From Parachlamydiales bacterium (GTDB lineage: Bacteria > Chlamydiota > Chlamydiia > Chlamydiales > SM23-39), in the NCBI GenBank assembly GCA_020058465.1, contig JAGVDZ010000035.1, positions 1 through 5,529 on the forward strand: 5,529 nucleotides of DNA, read 5' to 3'. Positions 4,380 to 5,529 of the stretch are shown one piece after another (position 1 is the first letter of the stretch; each line of letters opens with the position of its first letter). Below the pieces are notes generated by a model. The model was not told where the DNA came from and made no database searches. It saw only the letters and a program-made list of their open reading frames with translations. The position numbers and the translations under genes were made by a program.

Positions 4380-5529
4380 CCCTTTACCTCAGGCCTTTGC
4401 TTTTTCAAACGATCGAACTCTTTAGCCAACTCTAATACTTCCGACTCCGAGCAACGTCCACCATAGATCTTCACTTTAATCGTTTCTCTCTCTTGCATCC
4501 ACTGTCTTTCTAAGATTCTCTGGAGAGTCTCTCGAAAGCACGGCTTAACCCTTTCCCGATTGACCCTTTTTTGAAGAACTTCTGATAAAAACAGTTGTTG
4601 ATCAGGCTGATCAAAACTCATCGCAAACTCCAGTAGATCAGTTGACTTTTGTTCATCATGGGCCTTAAGGTACCCCTCATATAGACAACGACTGACAGGG
4701 AGATGGAAGTGTTTGGGTTCTAAATAGAGCTTTGCCATCTCAACGAGATTGGGACAGCTAGCTCCCATCAAAAAAAGCCAGCGAAGCAAGTCTGCTTCTA
4801 ACACCCTATCGGGGTCCACTTTTAAGGACCCTTGCTCCAAGGATCCCTTGGGTGTTACGACGATTGGCGATGGAGACTCGTAGGATTGCAGCAGCGCCGC
4901 CTCTGGTACCTGTGTTAAGAGGGCCAACTTTCGAAGACTTTCGTGCACCATCAAAGGATGGTCCCATTCCTGAATCTTCCTAACAATCGTTTGGACAAGC
5001 TCGTTTTTACCTGCAGGAGAGTTTTTGTCGATCGATAACGATAGGTAGTCGACAAAAAATGTTAAATAATCAAGCGCCCTTTCCATATGTCTTTGCCACG
5101 CGGCCGGCCCCTCTTCTCTCAAGACCAAATCAGGATCTTGTCCTTTGAGAAGTCTTACCACTTTGACCTCCATCCCCCCTTTTTGTAAGATATGTCCCAC
5201 CTTTAAAGCAGCCTCTTGCCCTGCCTTATCGCCGTCAAAAGCCAAATGGGCCTCATTGACTCCTAAATGAAAAAGCTCCTTGGCGTGCTCTTGACCCAAG
5301 GCTGTCCCTTGAGCTGCTACCGTTTCTTGAAATCCTGCTTGGATCAAACGAAGAGCATCGATCTGACCCTCGACGATCAAGACCTTCTTCTTTTGAGACA
5401 TGCCCCTACGAGCCCACTCCAACCCAAAAAGGACCTTCGATTTTTTAAACAAGCAGGTCTCAGGAGTGTTTTTATATTTAGGCCCCGGCGTATCTGACTT
5501 ATATTGACGTGCTGTGAATCCAATCACTT
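4376..5529 (-). CDS. dnaG: DNA primase DnaG, C-terminal two thirds (5' end outside window)
   Basis: Primase makes the RNA primers for chromosomal replication and works with the replicative helicase at the fork. About 384 codons are visible. The gene runs off the right edge, so the N-terminal zinc-binding domain and first part of the polymerase domain are missing. The first visible GTG (5527-5525) is an internal valine (VIGF), not a start. Counting from it, the polymerase-core block IGFTAR...KYKNTPET (2-23) leads into the Toprim fold: VEGQIDA (52-58, catalytic E53), AFDGDKAG (96-103, metal-binding D98 and D100) and KGQDPDLVL (128-136). The region from about 245 to 383 is the helicase-interacting C-terminal domain with the usual EADLLRWLF start. 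It ends in a normal stop with no frameshift seen. The DCC gene follows with an ATGA overlap. The wording of the Toprim and PET...FKKS blocks resembles chlamydial DnaG. Confidence 0.93.
   Translation of the reverse strand, partial: VIGFTARQYKSDTPGPKYKNTPETCLFKKSKVLFGLEWARRGMSQKKKVLIVEGQIDALRLIQAGFQETVAAQGTALGQEHAKELFHLGVNEAHLAFDGDKAGQEAALKVGHILQKGGMEVKVVRLLKGQDPDLVLREEGPAAWQRHMERALDYLTFFVDYLSLSIDKNSPAGKNELVQTIVRKIQEWDHPLMVHESLRKLALLTQVPEAALLQSYESPSPIVVTPKGSLEQGSLKVDPDRVLEADLLRWLFLMGASCPNLVEMAKLYLEPKHFHLPVSRCLYEGYLKAHDEQKSTDLLEFAMSFDQPDQQLFLSEVLQKRVNRERVKPCFRETLQRILERQWMQERETIKVKIYGGRCSESEVLELAKEFDRLKKQRPEVKG
4386..4390 (-). promoter_or_regulatory. Ribosome binding site of the DCC gene within dnaG
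   Basis: GAGGT on the minus strand lies six bases before the ATG at 4379, inside the last codons of dnaG. It supports the ATG that overlaps the dnaG stop. Confidence 0.5.

Noticed and set aside
5267..5497. 76-codon plus-strand open frame
   Set aside because: It is antisense to the Toprim region of dnaG, which is clearly the coding strand there.
1..5529. CRISPR array, insertion sequence, tRNA or rRNA
   Set aside because: No regularly spaced repeats, transposase motifs, paired terminal repeats, or tRNA/rRNA-like stretches were seen. Almost all of the window is accounted for by housekeeping genes.

Overview
The window reads as a compact stretch of chromosomal housekeeping DNA from a member of the Chlamydiota, most likely an environmental lineage rather than Chlamydia itself. 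Two proteins carry this assignment. The PgsA-like protein has the unusual SELSD-type CDP-alcohol phosphotransferase motif and an STLRT...SGKIKAVVQ stretch that I associate with chlamydial PgsA. The primase fragment has an IGFTARQYK...PETCLFKKS...VEGQIDALR style resembling chlamydial DnaG. From memory, C. trachomatis also keeps dnaG, a small gene, a glycyl-tRNA synthetase and pgsA close together, and the order here is comparable. This is judgement by eye; no search was run.

Layout, left to right. Positions 1-116 hold a perfect 9-bp hairpin and no convincing gene. pgsA (minus) makes phosphatidylglycerophosphate. It is preceded by a good sigma70-like promoter that starts inside the end of rlmN, and by a leader with a hairpin. 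rlmN (minus) encodes a radical-SAM 23S rRNA/tRNA adenine-C2 methyltransferase. It starts at GTG, apparently coupled to a nine-codon leader that has the strongest Shine-Dalgarno in the window. The divergent gap between rlmN and doxX carries a perfect 12-bp palindrome. doxX (plus) encodes a four-helix DoxX-family membrane protein. glyQS (plus) encodes an alpha2-type, archaeal/eukaryotic-like glycyl-tRNA synthetase. An in-frame 32-codon open frame ending in a single TAG lies just upstream of it. A DCC/DUF393 thioredoxin-like protein (minus) overlaps the end of glyQS by 9 bp. Its own start overlaps the stop of dnaG (minus, 5' end outside the window) by ATGA.

The genes serve central functions: replication priming, translation (GlyRS, RlmN) and membrane phospholipid synthesis. 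Two small proteins of uncertain role (DoxX and DCC) flank glyQS and could both touch membrane redox chemistry. I see no mobile element, CRISPR array, tRNA or rRNA. No gene-free stretch exceeds 300 bases. Nothing here looks like a defence or secretion system. The points worth a second look are the GlyRS type in this context, the two short leader frames, and several perfect palindromes.
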